A stretch of DNA of 64,000 bases from Sandarakinorhabdus glacialis (GTDB taxonomy: Bacteria > Pseudomonadota > Alphaproteobacteria > Sphingomonadales > Sphingomonadaceae), in assembly GCF_014643455.1 (NCBI RefSeq), contig NZ_BMJM01000001.1, positions 529,247 to 593,246 on the forward strand, in the 5' to 3' direction. The position numbers and the translations under genes are program-made. The notes under the pieces are model-generated. The model was not told the origin of the DNA and searched no databases. It saw only the letters and a program-made list of their open reading frames with translations. Position 1 is the stretch's first letter. Every line of letters begins with the position of its first letter. Below are positions 50,208-58,435 of this stretch, piece by piece.

Positions 50208-51674
50208 TCAGAGGCCCAGCGCGGTGATGTCGGCGGTGGCGGCGGCGAGGTCTGCGTGGGCGACGATCTGGCGGAAGGCAGCGTCGAGGCGGCGGACCTT
50301 GGCGTCGGCGGCGGCTTCCTCGCGGACGTTGACGAGGAAGAAGTCGCTGGCGCCGAGTTGAAAACGGCGGCGTTCGCCGGTGGCCATGGCGGCGGCGCGG
50401 TCGGCTTCGTCGGCGGCGAGGCGGTTGAGCCGGGCGCTGCTGGTGGCGGTGATGCCGAGCGCGTCGATATCGGCGAGAATCTGGTCCTCCGCCTGGCGGC
50501 GGCGTTGTTCGAAGGCGTCGATTTCGGCGCGGGTCTGCGCCAGTCGGCCGCGCGCCGCGCTGCGTTGCAGGGGCAGGGTGAACGCCAGTCCGACCTTGGT
50601 TTCCGTACCGCTGCGCGACGGGCCGCCGAGGCCGACTTCGCCGAAATCGTGCGATGCCTCGACCTTGAGATCGAGGCGGGGCAGGAAAGCGTTGCGATCG
50701 AGCGCCAGCCTTTGCCCGGCCTGCTGCATGCGGATGTCGATGCTGCGCAGGTCGGGGCGCTGCAGGACCATGGCGCGGGGCTGCGCCGGCAGCGGCAGCG
50801 GTGCCGCGAGATCGGCGGGGAGCCGGCTGGATAGCGGGCGAACCGGCTGGCCGTCCGGTCCGCGCAGGTAGAGCGACAGCGCGGTCGCGGCGATATCGAG
50901 CGCCTGTTCGGATTGCACCACCAGGGTTTCACGGCGGAGCAAATTCTGCTCGTTTTCGATCAGCGTGATCCGCGGCCGGGCGCCGGTTTCGACCTGGCGG
51001 ACAAAGCCCTGCTGGCGGTCCTGCGACAGTTTGAGCAGGTCGCGGTAGATCTGCAGCCTGAGGCCGGCGACGACCCAGTTGTTATAGGCCTGGATGGCGC
51101 GTGCCTGGACGCCGATGGCGACCATCAGGCGATCGGCGTCGGCAAGGGCGACATCGGCGTCGGCGGCGATGCGCCCGAAGCGGCGTTCGTCGATCATGCG
51201 GTCGCGCATCAGGGCGAACACCGCGCCGGCCTTGAGCTCGCCGAGCTTGTTGGTGAAGCGCTCGTCTTCGTAGATCGGAAATTCGCCGCGCGAGACGCGG
51301 TAGCCTCCATAGGCATAGCCGCCGAGGTTGCCGAGTGGCTGGGTGACCCGGGTTTCGACGATGCCGCCGTCGTAATAGCCCGACAGGCGTTGCTCGGCGT
51401 CGGCGCTGAACACCGTGTCGAAGGCGGCATCGGCGCTGAGCCGCCGGCCCTCCGCACCGCGGACGCGGGCCAGCGCCTCCAGCACCAGCGGGGCGTTCTG
51501 GCGGGCCGAGGAGAGGACTTCGGCGAGGGTAAGGGGGGCGATGAAGGGGGCGACAGTCGTGGCAGGCTGCGCGGTGGCTCCGGCGGGTTGCGCGGTGGCG
51601 CCGGCGGATGCGACGAGGACGCCAAGCGCGCCAGCGAACCCGGCCAAGGCCCCGGCCGATCGTCTATTTGGCAC
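50208..51674 (-). CDS. TolC family outer-membrane channel protein
   Basis: The 488-residue protein starts MPNRRSAGALAGFAGALGVL with a signal peptide (cleavage near ATAQP). The OEP repeats are recognisable: FIAPLTLAEVLSSARQNAPL and VLEALARVRGAEGRRLSAD for the first, and RSIDIRMQQAGQRLALDRN, FLPRLDLKVEASHDFGEVGL and RFQLGASDFFLVNVREEAAAD for the second. TolC trimers form the outer-membrane channel of efflux and type I secretion systems. It overlaps the HlyD-like gene by 11 bases and is the last of three genes, with an ABC-type protein first. Confidence 0.9.
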   Translation of the reverse strand: MPNRRSAGALAGFAGALGVLVASAGATAQPAGATAQPATTVAPFIAPLTLAEVLSSARQNAPLVLEALARVRGAEGRRLSADAAFDTVFSADAEQRLSGYYDGGIVETRVTQPLGNLGGYAYGGYRVSRGEFPIYEDERFTNKLGELKAGAVFALMRDRMIDERRFGRIAADADVALADADRLMVAIGVQARAIQAYNNWVVAGLRLQIYRDLLKLSQDRQQGFVRQVETGARPRITLIENEQNLLRRETLVVQSEQALDIAATALSLYLRGPDGQPVRPLSSRLPADLAAPLPLPAQPRAMVLQRPDLRSIDIRMQQAGQRLALDRNAFLPRLDLKVEASHDFGEVGLGGPSRSGTETKVGLAFTLPLQRSAARGRLAQTRAEIDAFEQRRRQAEDQILADIDALGITATSSARLNRLAADEADRAAAMATGERRRFQLGASDFFLVNVREEAAADAKVRRLDAAFRQIVAHADLAAATADITALGL

Positions 51675-52728
51675 TGGGCGGCGGTCCTGCGAGCGTGCCG
51701 GTGGTGGTGGTCGTCGTCGCGTCGCCGGGCGGCGGCGTATATTGCAGCGGGAAATTGTTGAGCAGGCGCCAGAGTTCGAACCACACCTTGACGGTGTCCA
51801 TCAGCACCCAGCCGCGCACGCTGGCGCCCAGCCGGACCGATGGTTCGGTGGGCCATGCCGGCTTGCCGGGGGCCGGTTCGACGAGGATCCGGTAGAGGCC
51901 ATTCGACGAGGCGGCGATATCGACCGCCACGACGCGGCCATCGAACAGCCCGCGTGCGATCGACGGCCAGCCGGAAAACTGGATCGCCGGCCAGCCTTCG
52001 AACTGCAGCCGGACGGGGCGCCCGGCATGGACCAGCGAGACGTCGCGGCCATCGACATAGAGTTCGACGACGCGCTTGGCCTGGTCGGGGACGAAGGTTG
52101 CCACCACGGCGCCTTGGGACAGGATGGTGTTGTTGTCGTCGCCCTTGACCCGCATGATGCGGCCGGCGCGCGGCGCGGTGACCAGCTGGTTCGACTGGCG
52201 CTGCAGATTGGTATCGATGCGATTGAGCTGGCCTTGCGCGGCGGCGACCTTGGCACGGTAGTCGGTGACCTTGATCTGGGCGAATTCATGTTCGCGGCGC
52301 GATGCCAGGCCTTCGCGGTAGAGCGTGCCGGTGCGTTCGACATCGAGCTGTGCCACCCGCGCTGCCTGCCGCGCCGCATCGGCCTCCAGCACGACCTGGG
52401 CGCGTTCGGCGGCGAGGCGATCGAGGTAGCGCGGGTCGATATCGACGATGCGCACGATGGGGTCGCCGGCCTTTACCGTGCTGCCGTCGGTGACATACCA
52501 GCGGTCGATGCGGCCGGCGACGAGCGCGGTGATATTCTGTTGCCGGTCGAGCGGATCGAGCGCGACGACGGTGCCCGATGCGGCCGCCGTCTGCACCCAT
52601 GGCACGGTCGTCACGAACGCCGCGACGCCCAGAAGCCCGGCGACCATGAGGATGGCGATGGCGCGGGCGACGCGGGGCGGCTTGAGTGACGCCAGGGTCG
52701 GGAAGCGATCGCGCTCGTTACGCATCAC
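51664..52728 (-). CDS. HlyD family periplasmic adaptor (membrane fusion) protein
   Basis: The 354-residue protein begins MMRNERDRFPTLASLKPPRV with one membrane helix at about residues 22-44 (ARAIAILMVAGLLGVAAFVT). A lipoyl half-motif (LVAGRIDRWYVTDGSTVKAG), a coiled-coil hairpin (about 100-180) and TAPRAGRIMRVKGDDNNTIL follow, which is the HlyD/EmrA order. The adaptor would join the ABC membrane protein to TolC. The C-terminus is Thr- and Pro-rich. It overlaps both neighbours by 11 bases. Confidence 0.9.
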   Translation of the reverse strand: MMRNERDRFPTLASLKPPRVARAIAILMVAGLLGVAAFVTTVPWVQTAAASGTVVALDPLDRQQNITALVAGRIDRWYVTDGSTVKAGDPIVRIVDIDPRYLDRLAAERAQVVLEADAARQAARVAQLDVERTGTLYREGLASRREHEFAQIKVTDYRAKVAAAQGQLNRIDTNLQRQSNQLVTAPRAGRIMRVKGDDNNTILSQGAVVATFVPDQAKRVVELYVDGRDVSLVHAGRPVRLQFEGWPAIQFSGWPSIARGLFDGRVVAVDIAASSNGLYRILVEPAPGKPAWPTEPSVRLGASVRGWVLMDTVKVWFELWRLLNNFPLQYTPPPGDATTTTTTGTLAGPPPSAK

Positions 52729-54520
52729 GGGGTCCGGACGGGCTGGTGGTCATTGTTGCGGGGTCGCGGGCGGCTTCCTCTCGCACGGCTTCCTCCCGCA
52801 CGGCATCGGCAAGCGCTTCGCGGCCGCCGGCCTTGCGGAGCCGGTCGAAGCTGTCGCGGTCGGCGACGACTTGCTGCCGGTCGCGGCCGAGCCACAGGAA
52901 GCCGGCCAGGGTGATGTCTTCGGGCCGGTTGCTGAAATAGATGATCGTCGTCGCCTTGTCCGTGAAACTGTCGAAGACCGCCTCGAGCCGGGGCCGCGAT
53001 ACCATGTCGTAGAGCGGCGACAGCACGAGAATGCGCGGTTCGGCAAGCATCGCCGCCGCCAGCCGCAGCTGCATGGTCTTGCCGACCGACAAGGGATAGC
53101 CGGTGAAGGACAGGACCGTCTGCAGGCCATCGCGCAGCGCGGCGATGCGGTCGTCGAGGCCGACCAGTTTCAGCACGCGGATCATCGCGGCGGGATCGGC
53201 GGCGGGATTGGCGAGCTGCAGATATTCGAGAATGCTGATCTCGACCACTGCCGGCCGATCGAGGACCTGGACTTCGCTGCGCAGTTCGAACGTATCGAGG
53301 GCGCCGATATCGACGCCGCCGATGGTGATCAGGCCATTGTCGGGCTTGAGGTGGCGCTTGAGCAGGTTGGCGAACACCCGTTCCATGCCGGGCGAGCCCT
53401 GGGCAACCAGGTGCGCGGCGTGGGGGATGGCGAAATCGAAGCGTACCGGGCCGCCCTGGTGCGCGAACTGGACATGCGCCATGGCGAGGTCGCTGTCGCG
53501 CGGCAGCAGCGGCACAGCGCGCGGCGGCGTCGGTGCCTCTTGCGGGATAGTGTAGAGCAGCGCCAGTTCCTCGACGGCGGCGACGAGATCATAATAGTCG
53601 TCGAGGTAGGAGCCGAGCTGCGCGATGCCGTAGAAGACGCTCGAGAGGATGAGTTCGGCGGCGACCAGTTGCCCGATGGAAAGCTGTTCCTGGATAACCA
53701 GCCAGCCGCCGAGTGCCAGCAGGCCGGCACTGGCGACGGCGTAGAGCACGGCGAGGGCGATCGTCTGCGGGAAGAAATAGCCGAACTGGCGTTTGTGGGC
53801 GGCGACATAATTGGCGGTCACGGCCTCGGAGCGGGCGAGGGCGAAATCGATATGGCTTGCCGATTTGTAGAAGCCGTTCGAGGCGCCGACGCTTTCGAGC
53901 CAGTGCGCGGCGGCGTATTTTTCGTGCGACAGCGCGATCGAGGTGCGCATCGCGCCGCGCGACCAGAGCCGCCAGATCACCCACACCAGGATGATGACGA
54001 TGACGTTGAAGGCCAGAAAAAACGGGTGGTAGAAGGAAGTGACGGTGAAGCCGACCGCCGCCTGGAGCAGGATGGTGAAGCCGCCGATGAGCAGCGACGG
54101 CACGACTTTCTGGACGTTGATAAGCTCGAAGAAGCGATTGAACAGGTCGATGCGGCGGCTGTCGGCGAAATAGGGGTTGGCGGCGTTGATCGCTCGCAGG
54201 CTGACATCGGCGACGAGCCGCGCCATGAAGCGGCGGCGGAACAGTTCCATGATCCAGGTCCGCAGCGCGCCGAGCAGGCCCGAGACCAGCAGCAGGACGA
54301 GCAGCACCGCGGACAGGGTAAATAGCGGTGTCGGCAGCGCGGTGTTGGCGATGCTGTTGATCAGCATCTGGACCGAAATCGGGGTGGCCAGCGACAGCAT
54401 CGAGATGCCGACGCCATAGACGATCGCCAGCCAGAAGAAGCTGCGATCGGGGCCGATGATGGGGCCGACCCAGCGCATGACGTCGCGCAGGTCGATGCCG
54501 CGCTCGCCGTCCCCTGCCAT
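52718..54520 (-). CDS. ABC-transporter-like membrane protein with a degenerate, probably inactive ATPase domain
   Basis: The 600-residue protein starts MAGDGERGIDLRDVMRWVGP after GGAGAACAG (an ATG at 54544 would add eight residues). Residues about 15-330 form an ABC exporter membrane domain with six hydrophobic segments and the RRRFMARLVADVSLRAINA intracellular helix. The rest aligns with an ABC nucleotide-binding domain, but each motif is changed: Walker A is AQGSPGMERV with no lysine, the Q-loop reads VLDRPAV, the signature is LSVGK, Walker B is ILVLSPLYD with no Asp-Glu, and the switch His is Asn in YFSNRP. The fold seems kept, but ATP hydrolysis is unlikely. It is the first gene of the HlyD-TolC set. 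Confidence 0.85.
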   Translation of the reverse strand: MAGDGERGIDLRDVMRWVGPIIGPDRSFFWLAIVYGVGISMLSLATPISVQMLINSIANTALPTPLFTLSAVLLVLLLVSGLLGALRTWIMELFRRRFMARLVADVSLRAINAANPYFADSRRIDLFNRFFELINVQKVVPSLLIGGFTILLQAAVGFTVTSFYHPFFLAFNVIVIILVWVIWRLWSRGAMRTSIALSHEKYAAAHWLESVGASNGFYKSASHIDFALARSEAVTANYVAAHKRQFGYFFPQTIALAVLYAVASAGLLALGGWLVIQEQLSIGQLVAAELILSSVFYGIAQLGSYLDDYYDLVAAVEELALLYTIPQEAPTPPRAVPLLPRDSDLAMAHVQFAHQGGPVRFDFAIPHAAHLVAQGSPGMERVFANLLKRHLKPDNGLITIGGVDIGALDTFELRSEVQVLDRPAVVEISILEYLQLANPAADPAAMIRVLKLVGLDDRIAALRDGLQTVLSFTGYPLSVGKTMQLRLAAAMLAEPRILVLSPLYDMVSRPRLEAVFDSFTDKATTIIYFSNRPEDITLAGFLWLGRDRQQVVADRDSFDRLRKAGGREALADAVREEAVREEAARDPATMTTSPSGPRDA

Positions 54521-54637
54521 CTGTTCTCCGATCCGTATGGCCATGTCGGCTGGCGGATATAGGGGCCGGGGCGTGATTATCTCAAGGGGCGGGCCGAAAA
54601 TTATTACGGAATTGTCATATTGATGGTTTGGGATGGT

Positions 54638-54653
54638 TGGCACGGGGTTTGCA
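54638..54653 (+). promoter_or_regulatory. sigma-54 promoter of the transglycosylase-flhA-fliA unit
   Basis: TGGCACGGGGTTTGCA is a full match to TGGCACG-N4-TTGCW. The -12 C at 54652 predicts a start near 54664, which leaves a 31-base leader before the GTG at 54695 and rules out the upstream ATGs of the same frame. Confidence 0.82.
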
Positions 54654-54694
54654 TGGCGGCGGGGGGTGCCGGTTGCGGCGCCGGTGGGGGCGAT

Positions 54695-55522
54695 GTGGAC
54701 AGGATCGAGGGACTGGCTGGGCGGGTGGCGGGCGTGGTTGCGGCTGTTCGTACGGCGGCGGCGCGGACCGGGACCGATTTTTCCTATCTGATGGCGCAGG
54801 CGCGGGTTGAATCCGGGCTGAATCCGGCGGCGAAGGCGAGGACGTCTTCGGCTGTGGGGCTTTACCAGTTTACCAATTCTACTTGGCTCGAGACGGTGCG
54901 GAAGCATGGGGCGGAGCATGGGTTGGGATGGGCGGCCGAGGCGATATCAAAGGGGGCGGCTGGGGCTGGGTCTGCTGTGCGCGGGGCGATTTTGGAATTG
55001 CGGGAGGATGCTGGGGCTGCTGCGCTGATGGCTGGGGAGTTTGCGGCGGATAATGGGGCTGTTTTGCAGGCGCGGTTGGGGCGGGCTGTGGGGGCGGCTG
55101 ATTTGTATATGGCGCATTTTTTGGGGGTTGGGGGGGCGGTTCGGTTTTTGACGGCATTGGCGGAGACGCCGGGGAGGTCGGCTGCGTCGGTGGTGCCGGG
55201 GGCGGCGGGGAGTAATCGCGGGGTATTTTTTGGGCGGGGGGGTGAGGCGAAGTCGGTGGGGGAGGTTTATGCGCGGTTCGAGGGGAAGTTGGAGGTTTCT
55301 GCGGGAGAGGAAGGTCCCCTCACCCCGTTCGCTTCGCGAGTCCCCCTCTCCCGCGAGGGGAGAGGGGGCGGAGAAGTACCCCTCACCCCGCTCAACGCAA
55401 GGGCGTTGAGTCGCCCTCTCCCGCAGGGGGAGAGGGGAGAACGGGTGCCGCTATCCGGCAATTCTGTGCCGGTTGATCGGGCTCGGTTGGCTTATATGTT
55501 GCTGGCGGAGCTGGGCGGTTGA
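54695..55522 (+). CDS. flagellar lytic transglycosylase (SLT domain) with repeat-derived segment
   Basis: The 275-residue protein starts with GTG 54695 (MDRIEGLAGRVAGVVAAVRT), consistent with the sigma-54 start near 54664. The SLT domain follows: GTDFSYLMAQARVESGLNPA with the catalytic Glu, then SAVGLYQFTNSTWLETVRKHG and YMAHFLGVGGAVRFLTALAE. There is no signal peptide, so export by the flagellar type III system is likely; it would open the cell wall for the rod and replace the enzyme half missing from the FlgJ protein here. Residues about 207-247 come from two tandem family B repeats in frame. The flhA start overlaps its stop. Confidence 0.85.
   Translation: MDRIEGLAGRVAGVVAAVRTAAARTGTDFSYLMAQARVESGLNPAAKARTSSAVGLYQFTNSTWLETVRKHGAEHGLGWAAEAISKGAAGAGSAVRGAILELREDAGAAALMAGEFAADNGAVLQARLGRAVGAADLYMAHFLGVGGAVRFLTALAETPGRSAASVVPGAAGSNRGVFFGRGGEAKSVGEVYARFEGKLEVSAGEEGPLTPFASRVPLSREGRGGGEVPLTPLNARALSRPLPQGERGERVPLSGNSVPVDRARLAYMLLAELGG
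55315..55369 (+). repeat. palindromic repeat, family B, inside the transglycosylase gene (copy 1)
   Basis: CCCCTCACCCCGTTCGCTTCG with the hairpin CCCTCTCCCGCGAGGGGAGAGGG, read in frame as part of the protein. The second copy follows nine bases later. Confidence 0.85.
55379..55436 (+). repeat. palindromic repeat, family B, inside the transglycosylase gene (copy 2)
   Basis: CCCCTCACCCCGCTCAACGC, the middle hairpin CTCAACGCAAGGGCGTTGAG and then CCCTCTCCCGCAGGGGGAGAGG. The frame stays open through both copies. Confidence 0.85.
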
Positions 55523-57639
55523 TCGGGCGGTTCAGTCCGCGGGCGGCGATGTTGCCGGCGGCGATCCTGATGCTGGTGCTGCTGATGGTGGTGCCGGTGC
55601 CGGCGGTGCTGCTCGATCTGTTCTTCATCCTGAATATCGGGATTTCGCTGATCGTGCTGATGGTGGCGATCAATACGCGCAAGCCTTTGGATTTTTCGGC
55701 GTTTCCGACGGTGTTGCTGTTTGCGACGTTGCTGCGGCTGTCGCTCAATGTCGCTTCGACGCGGGTCGTGCTGGTGCATGGGCATGAAGGGACAGCGGCG
55801 GCGGGGCATGTCATCGAGGCGTTCGGGTCGTTTTTGGTGGGCGGCGATTATGTCGTGGGGATTTTTGTTTTTGCAGTCTTGATGATCATCAATTTGGTGG
55901 TGATTACCAAGGGCGCGGGCCGGGTTTCGGAAGTGGCGGCGCGATTTACGCTCGATGCGCTGCCGGGCAAGCAGATGGCGATCGATGCGGATTTGAATGC
56001 GGGATTGTTGACGGCGGACGAGGCGCGGAAGCGGCGGTTGGAGGTGACGACCGAGGCGGATTTTCATGGCAGCATGGATGGCGCGTCGAAGTTCGTGAAG
56101 GGCGATGCGGTGGCGGGGGTGTTGATCCTGGTGATCAATATCGTCGGTGGGTTGATCCTGGGGACGGTGCAGCACGACCTGGGGCTCGGCGAGGCGGCGA
56201 AGGTCTATCTGTTGCTGGCGATCGGCGACGGGTTGGTGGCGCAGGTGCCGGCGCTGTTGCTGTCGATCGCGGCGGCGATGGTGGTGACGCGGGTCGGGTC
56301 GGAGCTCGACCTGGCGGGGCAGGTGACGAGCCAGTTTGCGCAGAGTGCGAGCTGGGCGCCGGTGGCGGTGATTTTGGGGCTGCTGGCGCTGGTGCCGGGG
56401 ATGCCGGTGCTGGCGATCCTGCCGGCGGCGGCGGGGGCGGGATGGATTGCCTGGGCCTTGCGCAAGAAGGCGCCCGAGGTTGGCGCGGCGGTGGTCGACG
56501 TGGAGCCGACGACGATTTCCTGGGCGGAAGTGGCTGACACGGCGCCGGCGAGCCTCGATATCGGGTTTGGGTTGGTGCCGCTGGTGGACGAGGCGCGGGG
56601 GGCGCCGTTGATGGTGCGGATTACCGGCATCCGGCGGCAATTGTCGAAGCAGCTGGGATTCGTGCTGCCGCCGGTTCGAGTGCGCGACGAGATGGCGCTG
56701 GCGCCGTTTGCCTACCGGATTTCGGTGGGCGGGGTGGTCGTCGGCGAGGATCTGGCGTTTCCCGAGGATATGCTGGCGATCGAGGCAGGACCGGTTTCGG
56801 CGGTGATCGAGGGGCGGCCGGTGACCGACCCGGCGTTCGGGTTGCCGGCGCGGTGGATCGTTCCCGAGGACGCCGATCTGGCGACGGCGGCGGGGTATAC
56901 GGTGGTCGACGCGGCTTCGGTCATTGGGACGCATTTGAACCATTTGCTGGGGGTGCATGCGCATCGGCTGCTGGGGCAGGACGAGGTGCAGGCGATGCTC
57001 GATACGCTGGCCGAGAGTGCACCGGCGCTGGCTGGGGGGCTGGTGCCCAAGTTGCTGTCGCTGGCTGTGGTGACGGGGGTGATGCAGCGGCTGGTCGAGG
57101 AGGGGGTGCCGGTGCGCGATGTGCGCGGGATTGTCTCGGCGCTGGTGGCGGCGGCGGGGCGGTCGCAGGAGGTGGCGGAGCTGGCCGAGATGGTGCGGGC
57201 GCCGTTGGGGGCGGCGATCGTGCAGACTTTGGCGGGGCTGCGCGAGCCGGTGGCGGCGATTGCGATCGATCCGGTTCTGGAGGGTTTGCTGGCGCAGGCG
57301 GTGCGGGCGGCGCCGGGGTCGGCCTGGCCGTTCGATCCGGAACTGGGGGCGCGGGTGGGGGAGGCGATTTCTTCGGCGGCGCAGGGGTTGTTGAGTGAAG
57401 GGCGGCGGTTTGCGGTGGTGACGACGCCGTTGGTGCGGCGGCCTTTGTGGTTGTTGCTGCGGGTGCGGTTGCCGCAACCGGTGGTGGTTTCGTTTTCGGA
57501 GATCCCGGATGACCGGGTTGTGGATGTTGTTGCGGTTGTGGGCGGACATGCTTCGGCAGAGTCACCCACCCCCGGCCCCTCCCTTGAAAGGGAGGGGAGC
57601 AGAACAGTGGATGTTCCTCAGTTTCATGGAGACGAATGA
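55519..57639 (+). CDS. flhA: flagellar type III export protein FlhA
   Basis: FlhA is the large export-gate protein. The protein is 706 residues if translation begins at TTG 55519, which overlaps the upstream stop (TTGA); an ATG at 55549 (MLPAAILMLVLLMVV) is possible. Eight membrane segments occupy the first 330 residues, with the conserved FHIPEP motifs ATLLRLSLNVASTRVVL and AGRVSEVAARFTLDALPGKQMAIDADLNAG. The cytoplasmic domain is complete. Residues about 682-694 (SPTPGPSLEREGS) come from a family B repeat inserted just behind the natural end. fliA starts inside its stop (ATGA). Confidence 0.95.
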   Translation: MIGRFSPRAAMLPAAILMLVLLMVVPVPAVLLDLFFILNIGISLIVLMVAINTRKPLDFSAFPTVLLFATLLRLSLNVASTRVVLVHGHEGTAAAGHVIEAFGSFLVGGDYVVGIFVFAVLMIINLVVITKGAGRVSEVAARFTLDALPGKQMAIDADLNAGLLTADEARKRRLEVTTEADFHGSMDGASKFVKGDAVAGVLILVINIVGGLILGTVQHDLGLGEAAKVYLLLAIGDGLVAQVPALLLSIAAAMVVTRVGSELDLAGQVTSQFAQSASWAPVAVILGLLALVPGMPVLAILPAAAGAGWIAWALRKKAPEVGAAVVDVEPTTISWAEVADTAPASLDIGFGLVPLVDEARGAPLMVRITGIRRQLSKQLGFVLPPVRVRDEMALAPFAYRISVGGVVVGEDLAFPEDMLAIEAGPVSAVIEGRPVTDPAFGLPARWIVPEDADLATAAGYTVVDAASVIGTHLNHLLGVHAHRLLGQDEVQAMLDTLAESAPALAGGLVPKLLSLAVVTGVMQRLVEEGVPVRDVRGIVSALVAAAGRSQEVAELAEMVRAPLGAAIVQTLAGLREPVAAIAIDPVLEGLLAQAVRAAPGSAWPFDPELGARVGEAISSAAQGLLSEGRRFAVVTTPLVRRPLWLLLRVRLPQPVVVSFSEIPDDRVVDVVAVVGGHASAESPTPGPSLEREGSRTVDVPQFHGDE
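57563..57600 (+). repeat. palindromic repeat, family B (short form), in the 3' end of flhA
   Basis: CACCCACCCCCGGCCCCTCCC-TTGAAA-GGGAGGGGAGC: the same short form as at 22099, read in frame near the FlhA C-terminus. Confidence 0.85.
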
Positions 57640-58379
57640 TGGATGCTCGGCTTGGGCTTGATATGGCGTTGTATGCGCCGGCGCGGTTGGCGGCGACCGA
57701 TCCGGAGCGTCTGGTTTCGTCGCATTTGGCGCTGGTGCGCAAGATCGCCTGGCATGTGCATGCGCGGGTGTCCTCGGCGATCGATATCGAGGATTTGGTG
57801 CAGATCGGCATGGTCAGCCTGATCGAGGCGGCGCGGGCGTTCGAGGATCGCGGACATGCGGCGTTTGCGACCTATGCGACGGTGCGGGTGCGCGGCGCGA
57901 TGATCGATCAGTTGCGCAAAGGTGCGACGCTGGTGCGGTCGGCCATCCGGCGGCGGCGGGAATGGGGGATCGTGCGGTCGGCGCTCGAGGGCGTGCTGGG
58001 GCGGGCGGCAAGTGATGCCGAGATGGCCGAGAAGTTGGAGATCACGGTCGAGGTGTTCCGGCAGGGCGTGGCGGCGACCCATGCGGCGCATACCGAGAGC
58101 ATCGACGATGTCTATTCGGACCATAGCGACTGGTTTGCGCATGATGGCCCCGATGCGTTTGACCAGCTCGAGTCGAAGACGATGCGGACGGCGATTGCCG
58201 GGGCGGTTTCGAGATTGCCCGAACGCGAGGCGATGGTGCTGCAGCTGTATTTTGTCGAGGAACTGAACCTGGAGGAGATCGGCAAAGTGCTCGGGGTGGG
58301 GGCGGCGCGGGTGTGCCAGATCAAGAAGGCGGCGCTGGGCAAGATGCGCGGGCAGTTGAAGGGCTGGGACGCGGATTAG
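57636..58379 (+). CDS. fliA: flagellar sigma factor FliA (sigma-28)
   Basis: FliA directs RNA polymerase to late flagellar genes such as flagellin and is inhibited by FlgM. The 247-residue protein starts MMDARLGLDMALYAPARLAA. Region 2 is LVSSHLALVRKIAWHVHARVSSAIDIEDLVQIGMVSLIEAARAFE, region 3 follows FATYATVRVRGAMIDQLRKG, and region 4 is SRLPEREAMVLQLYFVEELNLEEIGKVLGVGAARVCQIKKAALGKMR. The order and spacing are those of SigF/FliA sigmas. It is the last gene of the sigma-54-started unit. Confidence 0.95.
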   Translation: MMDARLGLDMALYAPARLAATDPERLVSSHLALVRKIAWHVHARVSSAIDIEDLVQIGMVSLIEAARAFEDRGHAAFATYATVRVRGAMIDQLRKGATLVRSAIRRRREWGIVRSALEGVLGRAASDAEMAEKLEITVEVFRQGVAATHAAHTESIDDVYSDHSDWFAHDGPDAFDQLESKTMRTAIAGAVSRLPEREAMVLQLYFVEELNLEEIGKVLGVGAARVCQIKKAALGKMRGQLKGWDAD

Positions 58380-58435
58380 GGTTGCGGGCGGGGTGTTGGG
58401 CGGTATCTGGGGCGATTAGTCTCGAGGATATTGCC

